NCBI RefSeq assembly: GCF_000422805.1
Contig: NZ_AUGT01000009.1
Span: forward strand, 196,727-260,726
DNA length: 64,000 nucleotides
Direction: 5' to 3'
From: Nocardioides halotolerans DSM 19273
GTDB lineage: Bacteria; Actinomycetota; Actinomycetes; Propionibacteriales; Nocardioidaceae
The position numbers and the translations under genes are program-made. This document shows positions 8,694-17,407 of this stretch, piece by piece. Every line of letters begins with the position of its first letter. Within the stretch, counting starts at the first letter, position 1. Below the pieces are notes generated by a model. It did no database searches. It saw only the letters and a program-made list of their open reading frames with translations, and was not told the DNA's origin.

Positions 8694-9796
8694 CCACGAC
8701 CCTGGAGGAGGCGCCGCCCCGCCGGCCGCTCACGATGACCGCGCCGCGGCTCCCCGGCTGGGCTCCGGTGCTGGTCGGCGTCCTCGCGGTGTGCGGCTCG
8801 GGCCTGCTCGCGCTGCTGGCCGGCTGGGGTGCTGTCGCGGTGTTCGCACTCGCGGTGCTGGGCTTCCTCGTCGCGCTCCCGCTGTGGTCGCTGGCGGTCG
8901 AGGGACAGCGGAGTGCGACCGATCGGCTGATGACGTCGCTGGTGTGGACGGCGTCCGGCGTCGCCGTGGTCCCGCTGGCGTGGCTGGTCTTGACGGTGGT
9001 CCGCCACGGCCTGCCCGAGGTCAACGCGAGCTTCCTGACCTTCGACATGCGCAACGTCGTCGGCGACCAGCAGGGCGGCATCTACCACGCGATCATCGGC
9101 ACCCTGCTGGTCACGCTCGCGGCGGCCGCCATCTCGGTGCCGATCGGCCTGTTCTGCGCGATCTACCTCGTCGAGTACGGCAAGGGCAAGCGGCTGGCGC
9201 GGTGGGTGACGTTCCTGGTCGACGTGATGACCGGCATCCCGTCGATCGTGGCGGGGCTTTTCGCCCTGGCGCTGTTCGTGCTGCTCTTCGGCCCGGAGAT
9301 CCGGCTCGGGTTCGGCGGGTCGGTGGCGCTGTCGCTGCTGATGGTGCCGATCGTCGTGCGGTCGACCGAGGAGATGCTGCGGCTGGTGCCCGACGACCTG
9401 CGCGAGGCGTCGTACGCCCTCGGCGTGCCGAAGTGGCGCACGATCGTGAAGGTGGTGCTGCCGACCTCCCTGGGCGGCATCATCACCGGCGTCATGCTCG
9501 CCACGGCGCGGGTCATCGGAGAGACCGCCCCGCTGCTGGTGGTCGCAGGCAAGACCGACTCGGTCAACGTCAACCTGTTCGGCGAGCGGATGACGACGCT
9601 GCCGGTCTACATCTACTACCAGTTCACGCAGCCGGGGACGGTGCCCTTCGACGCCCCGCCCGGCACCGAGGCGCCGGGCATCGCGCGTGCGTGGGGTGCC
9701 GCCCTCGTCCTCATCGCCATCGTGATGGCGCTCAACCTGGTCGCGCGCCTCGTCGGCCGGATCTTCGCCCCCGGAACGAACCAGAAGAAGGGCTGA
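8690..9796 (+). CDS. pstA: Phosphate ABC transporter permease PstA
   Basis: The 368-residue permease partners PstC. Its EAA loop is REASYALGVPKWRTIVKVVL and the ARVIGETAPLLVV signature is conserved. It is longer than usual (about 300 residues) because two extra hydrophobic segments (about residues 20-75) precede the standard permease helices, a feature seen in actinobacterial PstA. The ATG overlaps the pstC stop. Confidence 0.93.
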   Translation: MTTTLEEAPPRRPLTMTAPRLPGWAPVLVGVLAVCGSGLLALLAGWGAVAVFALAVLGFLVALPLWSLAVEGQRSATDRLMTSLVWTASGVAVVPLAWLVLTVVRHGLPEVNASFLTFDMRNVVGDQQGGIYHAIIGTLLVTLAAAAISVPIGLFCAIYLVEYGKGKRLARWVTFLVDVMTGIPSIVAGLFALALFVLLFGPEIRLGFGGSVALSLLMVPIVVRSTEEMLRLVPDDLREASYALGVPKWRTIVKVVLPTSLGGIITGVMLATARVIGETAPLLVVAGKTDSVNVNLFGERMTTLPVYIYYQFTQPGTVPFDAPPGTEAPGIARAWGAALVLIAIVMALNLVARLVGRIFAPGTNQKKG

Positions 9797-9802
9797 CCCG
9801 CC

Positions 9803-10582
9803 ATGGCCAGGAGCATCGACGTCTCCGACCTCGACATCTACTACGGCGATTTCCTCGCCGTGCAGGGCGTGAACCTCACCGTCAGGGCGCGGTCGGTGAC
9901 CGCCTTCATCGGCCCGTCCGGGTGCGGCAAGTCGACCATGCTGCGGTCGCTGAACCGGATGCACGAGGTGATCCCCGGCGCCCGGGTCGAGGGCAAGGTC
10001 ATGGTCGACGGGCAGTCGCTCTACGACCCCTCGATCGACCCGGTCGCCGTACGCCGGCAGATCGGCATGGTCTTCCAGCGGCCCAACCCGTTCCCGACGA
10101 TGTCGATCTACGACAACGTGCTGGCCGGCAACAGGCTGAACTCCCGGCGGATGAAGAAGGCCGAGGCCGACGACGTCGTCGAGCGCTCGCTGCGCAGGGC
10201 GAACCTCTGGGCCGAGGTCAAGGACCGCCTCGGCCGACCCGGCATGGGTCTCTCCGGCGGCCAGCAGCAGCGGCTCTGCATCGCGCGGGCGATCGCCGTC
10301 GAGCCGCAGGTGCTGCTGATGGACGAGCCGTGCTCGGCGCTCGACCCGATCTCGACCTCCGCGATCGAGGACCTCATCCACGAGCTGAAGGCCGACTACA
10401 CGATCGTGATCGTGACCCACAACATGCAGCAGGCCGCCCGCGTCTCCGACGACACCGGCTTCTTCAACCTCAAGGCGGCCGGCCAGCCCGGCCACCTGGT
10501 GGAGTTCAACGCGACCCGGAAGATGTTCAGCAACCCGGACAACGCGGCGACCGAGGCCTACATCTCGGGCCGCTTCGGCTAA
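9803..10582 (+). CDS. pstB: Phosphate ABC transporter ATPase PstB
   Basis: The 259-residue ATPase powers phosphate import. Walker A is GPSGCGKST (37-45), the ABC signature is LSGGQQQR, Walker B is [12 protein letters not shown] and the switch histidine lies in VTHNMQQ. It follows pstA by 6 bp and closes the pst operon. No phoU follows, unlike many pst operons; the DUF47 protein at 12.9-13.6 kb is a Pit partner instead. Confidence 0.95.
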   Translation: MARSIDVSDLDIYYGDFLAVQGVNLTVRARSVTAFIGPSGCGKSTMLRSLNRMHEVIPGARVEGKVMVDGQSLYDPSIDPVAVRRQIGMVFQRPNPFPTMSIYDNVLAGNRLNSRRMKKAEADDVVERSLRRANLWAEVKDRLGRPGMGLSGGQQQRLCIARAIAVEPQVLLMDEPCSALDPISTSAIEDLIHELKADYTIVIVTHNMQQAARVSDDTGFFNLKAAGQPGHLVEFNATRKMFSNPDNAATEAYISGRFG

Positions 10583-10607
10583 CGTCTCGCCGGAGGTCGC
10601 CCGGACC

Positions 10608-10670
10608 GATAGTCCCTGACGCTCGGGTGGGCGACACGCCGTTCTGGTGGCGCCGACGTCAGGGACTATC
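10608..10670. repeat. Extragenic palindrome, family A copy 1
   Basis: Inverted arms GATAGTCCCTGACG (10608-10621) and its exact complement (10657-10670) flank a 35-nt loop containing GCGACACGCCGTT. It starts 25 bp after the pstB stop and could act as its terminator. It is one of five copies in the window. Confidence 0.9.
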
Positions 10671-10696
10671 CCGGCGTCGGGGCGCGGGGTCGGTCG

Positions 10697-10760
10697 GATA
10701 GTCCCTGACGCTCGGGTGTGCGACACGCCGTTGTCGGCGACACCAGCGTCAGGGACTATC
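10697..10760. repeat. Extragenic palindrome, family A copy 2
   Basis: The same 14-bp arms (10697-10710 and 10747-10760) enclose a loop closely related to that of copy 1, sharing GCGACACGCCGTT. Copies 1 and 2 form a tandem pair with an 89-bp period, suggesting local duplication. Confidence 0.9.
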
Positions 10761-10821
10761 CCGGCGGCGGGGTTGTGGACAGCGAAATTGGCTCGACCGC
10801 CGTGCGGGCAGGACCCCAGGC

Positions 10822-11847
10822 ATGGAGACGTGGGGAGCCGGCCAAGGGGTGGTCTGGCCCGTGCCGGCGCGCGAGCTGACCCAGGCGCAACGACGCGCCG
10901 CATCGAGCGAATGGGGTGAGCATCGCCGGTGCTGGCGTGGCTGGTACGTCCTGCGCGTCGCGGGGGGGAGCCCCCGCCAGCGTGTGGCCGAAGCCGGGGT
11001 CCTCCTCGTCCCGCCGTCGGCGGTCACGGGCTGGGGGAGCCTCGCCTGGCAGGGGGCGCGCTGGTTCGAGGGGACGTACGGCGACCTGACGCCACGTCCC
11101 GTCGTGATCGCGTCGCCGCGTCGCCTGTTCCGTCCGCGACCGGAGGTCCTCGTGTGCGAGGAACGGTTCGACCCGCGCGAGGTGGTCGTCGTCGACGGCC
11201 TGCGCGTCACCGACGCTGTTCGAGCGACGTGCTTCGAGATGCGCTACGCGCCGAACCTCCGAGCCGCCGTACGCGCCCTGGACATGGCGTGCTACGACGA
11301 CCTGGTCTCCATCGAGGAGGTGAGCGCGTGGGTGTCGGTCCACCCCAGCTACACCGGCATCGAGCAGGCGCGGCTCGCGATCCCGCTCGGCGACGAGAAC
11401 GCGTGGTCGCCCGCGGAGGTCGACTTCCGTCTGGACTGGACCGAGCTCGTCGGGCGCCGCCCCATGACCAATCGACCGATCTTCGACCTCAGCGGCCGGC
11501 ATCTCGGCACCCCGGACGTGGTCGATCCGCAGACGGGCGTCGTGGGCGAGTTCGACGGGCCGGTCCATCTCGCGGAGGGCCGCCGCGCCGCCGACCTGCG
11601 CAGGGAGGCTGCCTTCCGGGAGCACGGCCTCCACCCGGTGACGATGGTGTCCGCGGAGCGTCGGGACCAGTCGGCGTTCCACGCGCGGGTCCGGTCGGCG
11701 TACGCCGCCGCGTCCCGGCAGGCGGCCGACGAGCGCCGCTGGACCCTCGAGCCGCCCGCGTGGTGGGCGCCGACCTGGACGGTGGCGCAGCGGCGGCAGC
11801 TGGGAGATGGCGATCGCGAGGTCTGGCTGCGCTATCGCCACGGTTGA
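10822..11847 (+). CDS. Orphan AbiEi-like / DUF559-nuclease-like protein
   Basis: The 341-residue protein starts with a helical region (about 12-60) like the winged-helix domain of AbiEi-type antitoxins. Its C-terminal part (about 235-310) has the layout of a Vsr/DUF559 restriction-endonuclease-like fold: PDVVDPQTGVVGEFDG, then a conserved basic helix and HGLHPVTMV. I infer a DNA-binding protein, perhaps nuclease-derived. No AbiEii-type toxin partner is nearby, so antitoxin function is unproven. It is bracketed by family A palindromes on both sides. There is no obvious ribosome binding site at the ATG. Confidence 0.7.
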   Translation: METWGAGQGVVWPVPARELTQAQRRAASSEWGEHRRCWRGWYVLRVAGGSPRQRVAEAGVLLVPPSAVTGWGSLAWQGARWFEGTYGDLTPRPVVIASPRRLFRPRPEVLVCEERFDPREVVVVDGLRVTDAVRATCFEMRYAPNLRAAVRALDMACYDDLVSIEEVSAWVSVHPSYTGIEQARLAIPLGDENAWSPAEVDFRLDWTELVGRRPMTNRPIFDLSGRHLGTPDVVDPQTGVVGEFDGPVHLAEGRRAADLRREAAFREHGLHPVTMVSAERRDQSAFHARVRSAYAAASRQAADERRWTLEPPAWWAPTWTVAQRRQLGDGDREVWLRYRHG

Positions 11848-11850
11848 CCC

Positions 11851-11913
11851 GATAGTCCCTGACGTCGGTGTCGATCCTGCGGCGCGGCGGCGACACGAGC
11901 GTCAGGGACTATC
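11851..11913. repeat. Extragenic palindrome, family A copy 3
   Basis: Arms GATAGTCCCTGACG (11851-11864) and complement (11900-11913) begin 3 bp after one stop codon and end 6 bp before the pit stop on the other strand. The site lies between convergent genes, so a two-way terminator role is plausible. Confidence 0.9.
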
Positions 11914-11919
11914 GGGGCC

Positions 11920-12930
11920 TCAGGGCAGCTGGAGGACGTAACGGCAGACGACGTAGACCAGGGCGGCGGCGGAGCCGGCCATGGGGAAGGTGAGGACCCA
12001 GGCGGTCACGATGGAGCGGGCGACGCCCCAGCGGACGGCGGAGAAGCGCTTGGTGGCGCCGGCACCCATGATCGCCGAGGTGATGGTGTGCGTCGTCGAG
12101 ATCGGCGCGTGGAAGGCGAAGGCCGTCGTGTAGAGCACGATCGTGCCGGCGGTCTCGGCGGAGAAGCCGCGGGCGGGGTCGAGGTGGATGATCCGGCGGC
12201 CGAGGGTGCGCATGATCCGCCAGCCGCCGGAGTAGGTGCCGAGCGAGATCGCGCCGGCCGCGGAGAGCACGATCCACAGCGGGAGGTGGTCGTCGTTTGC
12301 CGAGTAGTAGCCCGCGGTCGTCACGGCCAGGAAGATCACGCCCATCGTCTTCTGGGCGTCCTGGAGCCCGTGTCCGAGGGCCAGGCCGGCGGCCGAGAGG
12401 GTCTGCAGCATCCGGAAGCCGCGAAAGACGCGGTGGGGGTTGCGCCGGCGGAAGATCCACATGATCGCGAGCATGACCACGAACGCGATCGTGAAGCCCA
12501 CGACCGGTGAGGCGATCATCGGGATGACGACCTTCTCGATGATCGTCGACCACTCGATGGTCACGCCGCCCGCGAGGCCCGCGCCCACCAGCCCGCCGAT
12601 CAGCGCGTGCGAGGACGACGAGGGCAGGCCGAAGTACCACGTCGTGAGGTTCCAGGCGATCGCCCCCACGAGCCCGGCCAGCACGATCACGAGGCCGTGG
12701 TTGCGCGACACCCCGTCGATCGTGAGCACGCCCTGGACGGTCTTGGCGACCTCCTGGCCGAGCAGCGCGCCGACGAAGTTCATCACCGCGGCCAGGATCA
12801 GCGCGACGCGCGGCGTCAGCGCGCGGGTCGAGACCGACGTGGCGATGGCGTTCGCCGCGTCGTGGAATCCGTTGGTGTAGTCGAAGGCCAGCGCAACGAC
12901 GACGACCGCGACGACGATCGCGAGCTCCAT
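11920..12930 (-). CDS. pit: Low-affinity inorganic phosphate transporter (PiT)
   Basis: The 336-residue integral membrane protein belongs to the PiT (PF01384) family of cation- or proton-coupled phosphate carriers. Both inverted repeats are visible: the first begins FDYTNGFHDAANAIATSVST, the second contains STTHTITSAIMGAGATKRF. About ten hydrophobic segments are spread along the sequence. The DUF47 gene lies 9 bp upstream, forming the usual two-gene unit. The stop codon is 6 bp from a family A palindrome. Confidence 0.94.
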   Translation of the reverse strand: MELAIVVAVVVVALAFDYTNGFHDAANAIATSVSTRALTPRVALILAAVMNFVGALLGQEVAKTVQGVLTIDGVSRNHGLVIVLAGLVGAIAWNLTTWYFGLPSSSSHALIGGLVGAGLAGGVTIEWSTIIEKVVIPMIASPVVGFTIAFVVMLAIMWIFRRRNPHRVFRGFRMLQTLSAAGLALGHGLQDAQKTMGVIFLAVTTAGYYSANDDHLPLWIVLSAAGAISLGTYSGGWRIMRTLGRRIIHLDPARGFSAETAGTIVLYTTAFAFHAPISTTHTITSAIMGAGATKRFSAVRWGVARSIVTAWVLTFPMAGSAAALVYVVCRYVLQLP

Positions 12931-12939
12931 GAGTGGTGC

Positions 12940-13557
12940 TCAGCTCTCCTTGACGGCGATCTGCTCGACGATGTTCGCGACGTTCTCGAACTTGTCGATC
13001 GCGCGCTCGAGGGCCTCGACGATGTCCTTGAGCTTGAGCACCTCGATGGTCTTGAACTCACCGGAGAAGAGCTTGGCGAGCATCCGACGGTGGTTCTTGT
13101 CGCCGGCGTTCTCCAGCCGGTTGATCTCGATCCAGTACTCCTCGAGCTTCTGCGGGCTCTGCAGCCCCGGCATCGCGGCGGCGGTGAGCTCGGCGCACCG
13201 CTGGAGCACCTCGACCTGCTGCGACAGCTCGGGCGGCAGCACCTTGACCTCGTAGAGCAGGATCAGGTCGACGACCTCGTCCATCATGTCCATGACGTCG
13301 TCGAGGCCCGACCCGAGCCGGTAGATGTCCTCGCGGTCGAACGGCGTCACGAACGTCGAGTTGACCCGCTTGAACAGCGCGTGGGTCGTCTCGTCGGCCT
13401 CATGCTCGGCCTGGCGCATGCGGGCGGCGACGTCCTGGTGGACGGCGGCCTCGCTGAGCATCTCGGCGAGCAGCCCGGCCCCGACGACCAGGTGCTGCGC
13501 CGACTCGGTGAACAGGTCGTAGAAACCCGTGTCGACCGGGCGGAAACGCAATGCCAC
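12940..13557 (-). CDS. DUF47/PhoU-like Pit accessory protein
   Basis: The 205-residue helical protein belongs to the DUF47 (PhoU-like) family that accompanies Pit transporters and is thought to modulate them. Conserved features include the acidic helices DREDIYRLGSGLDDVMDMMDE and ENAGDKNHRRMLAKLF. The start is GTG 13557, chosen because an AGGAG site sits directly upstream and the family normally begins MALRFRP; a longer in-frame extension lacks support. It is followed by pit, and a PHO-box-like repeat lies upstream. Confidence 0.9.
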   Translation of the reverse strand: MALRFRPVDTGFYDLFTESAQHLVVGAGLLAEMLSEAAVHQDVAARMRQAEHEADETTHALFKRVNSTFVTPFDREDIYRLGSGLDDVMDMMDEVVDLILLYEVKVLPPELSQQVEVLQRCAELTAAAMPGLQSPQKLEEYWIEINRLENAGDKNHRRMLAKLFSGEFKTIEVLKLKDIVEALERAIDKFENVANIVEQIAVKES

Positions 13558-13593
13558 GACTTCTCCTGGCGGGTCGGCGGGGGGCCATGTCGA

Positions 13594-13615
13594 GGCCGGT
13601 GACCGGCCGTTCAAC
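13594..13615 (-). promoter_or_regulatory. Possible PHO box upstream of DUF47-pit
   Basis: On the minus strand two adjacent 11-bp units, GTTGAACGGCC and GGTCACCGGCC, lie 37-58 bp before the DUF47 GTG. The second contains an exact GGTCACC; the first is degenerate. This fits PhoP control but is weaker than the pstS box. Confidence 0.45.
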
Positions 13616-13674
13616 AGCCTAGGGGGTGCCCCGGCCCCTCGCACAAGTGAGGGCCGCGTCGGCGGCCGGCAGCC

Positions 13675-15828
13675 TCACGTACGGCGCCGCCGGTGCCGCT
13701 CGATCAGGGTGTCCTGGAAGTCGGTCGCGCCGCCGTTGTGCACCCAGTCGCCGTTGCTGTGCAGCTCCCACGCCGACGTGTCCGGCGCGAAGGCGAGGTC
13801 GAGCAGCTCCCCGACCTGGGTGACCAGCGGCGTCTCGGGGAGCCGCACCAGCACCTCGACCCGGCGGTCGAGGTTGCGGTGCATCATGTCGGCCGAGCCG
13901 ATCCAGGCCTCGGGCTCGCCGCCGTTGTCGAACCAGTAGACCCGGCTGTGCTCCAGGAACCGCCCCAGGATCGAGCGCACCTCGATCGACTCCGAGAGCC
14001 CGGGCACGCCCGGCCGGAGCGCGCAGATCGCCCGGGTGAGGAGCTGGACCGGGATGCCCTCCTGGGCGGCGAGGTAGAGCGCGTCGATGACGCCCTCGTC
14101 GACCAGGGAGTTCATCTTCATCCGGATCCGCGCCGGCCTCCCGGCGCGGTGGTGCTCGATCTCACGGTGGATCCGGTCGACCAGGCCGGTGCGCACCTCG
14201 TCGGGTGCGACGAGCAGGTGCTCGTACGACGGGTTGCGCGCGAAGCCCGACAGGTTGTTGAACAGGTGCGCGACGTCCTCGCCGATCAGGTCGTCGGTCG
14301 TCAGCAGCCCGAGGTCCTCGTAGCTGCGCGCGGTCTTGCCGTTGTAGTTGCCGGTGCCGATGTGGGTGTAGCGGTGGATGCCGTCGGGCTCGTCCCGCAC
14401 CACGAGCGCGAGCTTGCAGTGGGTCTTGAGCCCGACCTGCCCGTAGACGACGTGGCAGCCGGCCTGCTCGAGCTTTCGGGCCCACCGGATGTTGGCCTCC
14501 TCGTCGAAGCGGGCCTTGATCTCGACGAGCACCAGCACCTGCTTGCCGGCCTCGGCGGCGTCGATGAGGGCGTCGATGATCGGCGAGTCGCCCGAGGTGC
14601 GGTAGAGGGTCTGCTTGATCGCGAGCACGTGCGGGTCGGCGGCGGCCTGCTCGATGAACCGCTGCACCGACGTGGCGAACGAGTCGTAGGGGTGGTGCAG
14701 CAGCACGTCGTGACGCCGGGTCGCCTTGAACACGTCGACGGGAGCCGACGACTCCACCTCGGCCAGCAGCGGGTGGGTGGTCGGCACGAAGGCGGCGTAC
14801 TTCAGCTCCTCGCGGTTCTGGTCGGCGATGCCGTGCAGCCCGCGCAGGTCGAGCGGGCCGGGGAGCCGGAAGACCTCCCGCTCGCTGACGCCGAGCTCGG
14901 TGACCAGCAGGTCGAGCACGCCCTGGGTCATCGACTCCTCGACCTCGAGGCGCACCGGCGGGCCGAACCGGCGGCGGAGCAGCTCCTTCTCGAGCGCCGC
15001 GAGGAGATTCTCCGCGTCGTCCTCCTCGACCTCCAGGTCCTCGTTGCGGGTCACCCTGAAGGTGTGGACCTCGAGCACCTCCATGCCGGGGAACAGCCGC
15101 TTGAGGTGCTCGCCGATGACGTCCTCCAGCGGGACGAACCGCTGGTTGCCGAGCGGCACGAACCGGGCGAAGATCGGCGGCACCTTGACCCGGGCGAAGT
15201 GCTCCTTGCCGGTCTTGGGGTTGCGGATCGTGACGGCGAGGTTGAGCGAGAGCCCGGAGATGTAGGGGAACGGGTGCGCCGGGTCGACCGCGAGCGGCGT
15301 GAGCACCGGGAAGATGCGCTCCTTGAAGAGCTTCTTGCAGTACTTCTGCTCCTCGCGGTCGAGGTCGCCCCAGCGCACGAGCTGGATGCCGGCGTCGATC
15401 AGGGCCGGCACCAGCTGGTCGGCGAACAGCCGCGCGTGCCGGTCGCTCAGCGCCTGCGCCTTGTCGAGGATCGCCTCCAGGACGTCGCGGGGGTGCATCC
15501 CGGAGGCCGCCTTCACCGCGAGCCCGGCGGCGATCCGGCGCTTGAGCCCGGCCACCCGGACCATGAAGAACTCGTCGAGGTTGCTGGTGAAGATCGCCGC
15601 GAAGCGCACCCGCTCCAGCAGCGGCTGACGCTCGTCCTCGGCCAGCTCCAGCACCCGCTGGTTGAGGTCCAGCCAGGACAGCTCGCGGTCGAGGAAGCGG
15701 TCCTCGAACTTCTCGACCGCGGCGAGCGCAGCCTCCGTCGCGACGTACGGCGGCTCCACGTCGAAGGTGTCCTCGGGCACGCCGTTGCCACGGGCGACTG
15801 CGGCGGGGTCGGCGTGGTCGAGCGTCAT
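13675..15828 (-). CDS. ppk1: Polyphosphate kinase 1
   Basis: The 717-residue enzyme reversibly polymerises the gamma-phosphate of ATP into polyphosphate. The N-terminal domain begins with [17 protein letters not shown], typical of PPK1. The catalytic domain contains [20 protein letters not shown], with the probable autophosphorylated His489, and a second conserved histidine in [16 protein letters not shown]. Length matches actinobacterial PPK1. It may be translated from a near-leaderless mRNA: CACACT lies 6 nt before the ATG. A PHO-box-like pair overlaps this region. Confidence 0.95.
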   Translation of the reverse strand: MTLDHADPAAVARGNGVPEDTFDVEPPYVATEAALAAVEKFEDRFLDRELSWLDLNQRVLELAEDERQPLLERVRFAAIFTSNLDEFFMVRVAGLKRRIAAGLAVKAASGMHPRDVLEAILDKAQALSDRHARLFADQLVPALIDAGIQLVRWGDLDREEQKYCKKLFKERIFPVLTPLAVDPAHPFPYISGLSLNLAVTIRNPKTGKEHFARVKVPPIFARFVPLGNQRFVPLEDVIGEHLKRLFPGMEVLEVHTFRVTRNEDLEVEEDDAENLLAALEKELLRRRFGPPVRLEVEESMTQGVLDLLVTELGVSEREVFRLPGPLDLRGLHGIADQNREELKYAAFVPTTHPLLAEVESSAPVDVFKATRRHDVLLHHPYDSFATSVQRFIEQAAADPHVLAIKQTLYRTSGDSPIIDALIDAAEAGKQVLVLVEIKARFDEEANIRWARKLEQAGCHVVYGQVGLKTHCKLALVVRDEPDGIHRYTHIGTGNYNGKTARSYEDLGLLTTDDLIGEDVAHLFNNLSGFARNPSYEHLLVAPDEVRTGLVDRIHREIEHHRAGRPARIRMKMNSLVDEGVIDALYLAAQEGIPVQLLTRAICALRPGVPGLSESIEVRSILGRFLEHSRVYWFDNGGEPEAWIGSADMMHRNLDRRVEVLVRLPETPLVTQVGELLDLAFAPDTSAWELHSNGDWVHNGGATDFQDTLIERHRRRRT

Positions 15829-15834
15829 GCCGCC

Positions 15835-15856
15835 AGTGTGTCACCGCCGCGTGAAC
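15835..15856 (-). promoter_or_regulatory. Possible PHO box at the ppk1 promoter
   Basis: Reading the minus strand, GTTCACGCGGC (15856-15846) is followed directly by GGTGACACACT (15845-15835). The first unit is a good PhoP-type repeat; the second matches GGTCACC at only five of seven positions. It lies 7-28 bp before the ppk1 ATG and would overlap the -10 region, so its effect is uncertain. Confidence 0.4.
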
Positions 15857-15904
15857 GCGCGGTGTCCGAAAGTCCGCTGTCGGACGACCACCCCGGCAGG
15901 GCGG

Positions 15905-17407
15905 TCAGAAGCGGCGCGACCCACCCGAGCGGCGGGTCGAGCGGCTGGAGCTGCCGCCGCCGAAGGACCGCCGCGAGCCCGAGCTGCCGGAGAACCGGCG
16001 ACGGCTCGAGCCCGACCCGGAGCCGCCCGAGCCGCCCGAGCCGCCGTCGCTCTCCCACACGAACTGAATCCCGCCCCAGCCCGGCTCGTCGTGCCGCGCC
16101 ACCACCGGCGCCGGCGCGAACCGGCTGGCCTGCACGCCTCGGTCGGCGAAGGTGTGCCGCTGCCAGTAGCCGTTGACGTAGGGGCGGGTGTAGCGCTCCC
16201 ACTTCCAGTACGGCTGCACCACGTCGCCGATCTTCAGCGTCCGCGTCGGCGGCACCCGGCCCGCGGCGAGCTCGTCGCGGCAGCGCGCGCACACCGGCAC
16301 CGGCCGCTCCAGGCCCGCCTCGGGCCGGAACGGCACCTCGGCGACGCTCGGGCCGTGCCGAGGGTCGAAGAAGCACGGCGCGGTCTGCTCTGGCAGCGGT
16401 AGGCCGCGGCGCAGGGCGTCGATGGCGGCCAGCTCGTAGCGCGCGTCGGCGAGGCGGCGCACGACGTCCTCGACCTCGTCGGGGGTGTCCATCCGGCCCT
16501 CGCCGTCGCCAGCGTCGGACTGAGCGTCGAGGCGGTGCCGAGCCTCCTCGACCAGGTCGAGCACCCGGCGGGTGCGGTCGGGGAGGTCGTCAGCCGCGCC
16601 CGACGCCGATGCCGGCGCGGGCGGCAGCGCGGCCACCGTCGTGGACAGCTCGACGACCTCCTCCTGGAGGGCCGGGCGCAGGGCGTCGGCGACCTGGGCG
16701 TCGTCGGCCTTGCGGCGCCGCCAGCGCCGCCAGCGGCGCCCGCCGATGACGAGCCCGACCAGCGCGGCGATCCCTGCGACGACCCAGCCGATGATCGGCC
16801 AGGGGTTGGTCTCCTCGTCGCCGGCGTGCTCGAGGAAGGTCTCCAGCATCGACGCGTAGTCGGGGGCGCAGCAGTCGACGGCGCGGTCCACGGCCACGTC
16901 GACCTCGTAGAACGGCCGCTCCTCCGCGAACTGGTACGCCGTGAAGGACCGGCCGTCGTACGACGACGCCGCGTCGACCAGCACGGCGTAGGTGCCGTCG
17001 ACTCCGACGCGGTCGTAGAGCTGGCCGGGCAGCTCGTCGTCGGCGTACGCGAGGTCGTTGTCGAAGGCCGCCTCCGGGTCGCCCGGGTCGCGCTCGCGCA
17101 GCGCGTCGGCGGGCACGACCAGCACCCGGACCGGTCCGGGCGTCTCCGCCGCGATCCGGTCGAGACGTGCCGCCTCCTCGGCCGGGATCTCGGTGACGGC
17201 CGGGTCGACGTAGACCCCGGGGCGGGCGAGCCGGGTCGCCACCTGGTCGAAGTAGGCGTCGGCGCGGCCCGTGTCGGGCGTGTCGTAGCCGTAGTCGTAG
17301 CCGTCGCCCGGGCTCTCGTCGGTGCCGGTGTTCTGGGCTGCTGCCCAGAGCAGGAAGACGACGACGACGCCGAGGAACGGCACCACCTTGGCCAGGTTGA
17401 TCCTCAC
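15905..17407 (-). CDS. Two-helix membrane protein with Ser/Gly/Arg tail, pair member 2
   Basis: The 500-residue product has a hydrophobic segment at about 7-25, an extracytoplasmic region, a second membrane helix at about 203-223, then a cytoplasmic region. That region holds the Cys motif PCFFDPRHGPSVAEVPF...VPVCARC, shared with the upstream gene. The tail is low complexity, rich in Gly, Ser and Arg. It starts at GTG 17407, overlapping the upstream stop by GTGA. The extracytoplasmic part vaguely resembles TPM-type domains, but I cannot assign a function. Confidence 0.78.
   Translation of the reverse strand: MRINLAKVVPFLGVVVVFLLWAAAQNTGTDESPGDGYDYGYDTPDTGRADAYFDQVATRLARPGVYVDPAVTEIPAEEAARLDRIAAETPGPVRVLVVPADALRERDPGDPEAAFDNDLAYADDELPGQLYDRVGVDGTYAVLVDAASSYDGRSFTAYQFAEERPFYEVDVAVDRAVDCCAPDYASMLETFLEHAGDEETNPWPIIGWVVAGIAALVGLVIGGRRWRRWRRRKADDAQVADALRPALQEEVVELSTTVAALPPAPASASGAADDLPDRTRRVLDLVEEARHRLDAQSDAGDGEGRMDTPDEVEDVVRRLADARYELAAIDALRRGLPLPEQTAPCFFDPRHGPSVAEVPFRPEAGLERPVPVCARCRDELAAGRVPPTRTLKIGDVVQPYWKWERYTRPYVNGYWQRHTFADRGVQASRFAPAPVVARHDEPGWGGIQFVWESDGGSGGSGGSGSGSSRRRFSGSSGSRRSFGGGSSSRSTRRSGGSRRF

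Noticed and set aside
10822..11847. A complete type IV toxin-antitoxin (AbiE) locus
   Set aside because: Only the AbiEi-like protein is present; the next gene is pit, not a nucleotidyltransferase toxin.
13693..16176. An 827-codon plus-strand frame opposite ppk1
   Set aside because: It is antisense to a well-conserved ppk1 and has no family similarity.
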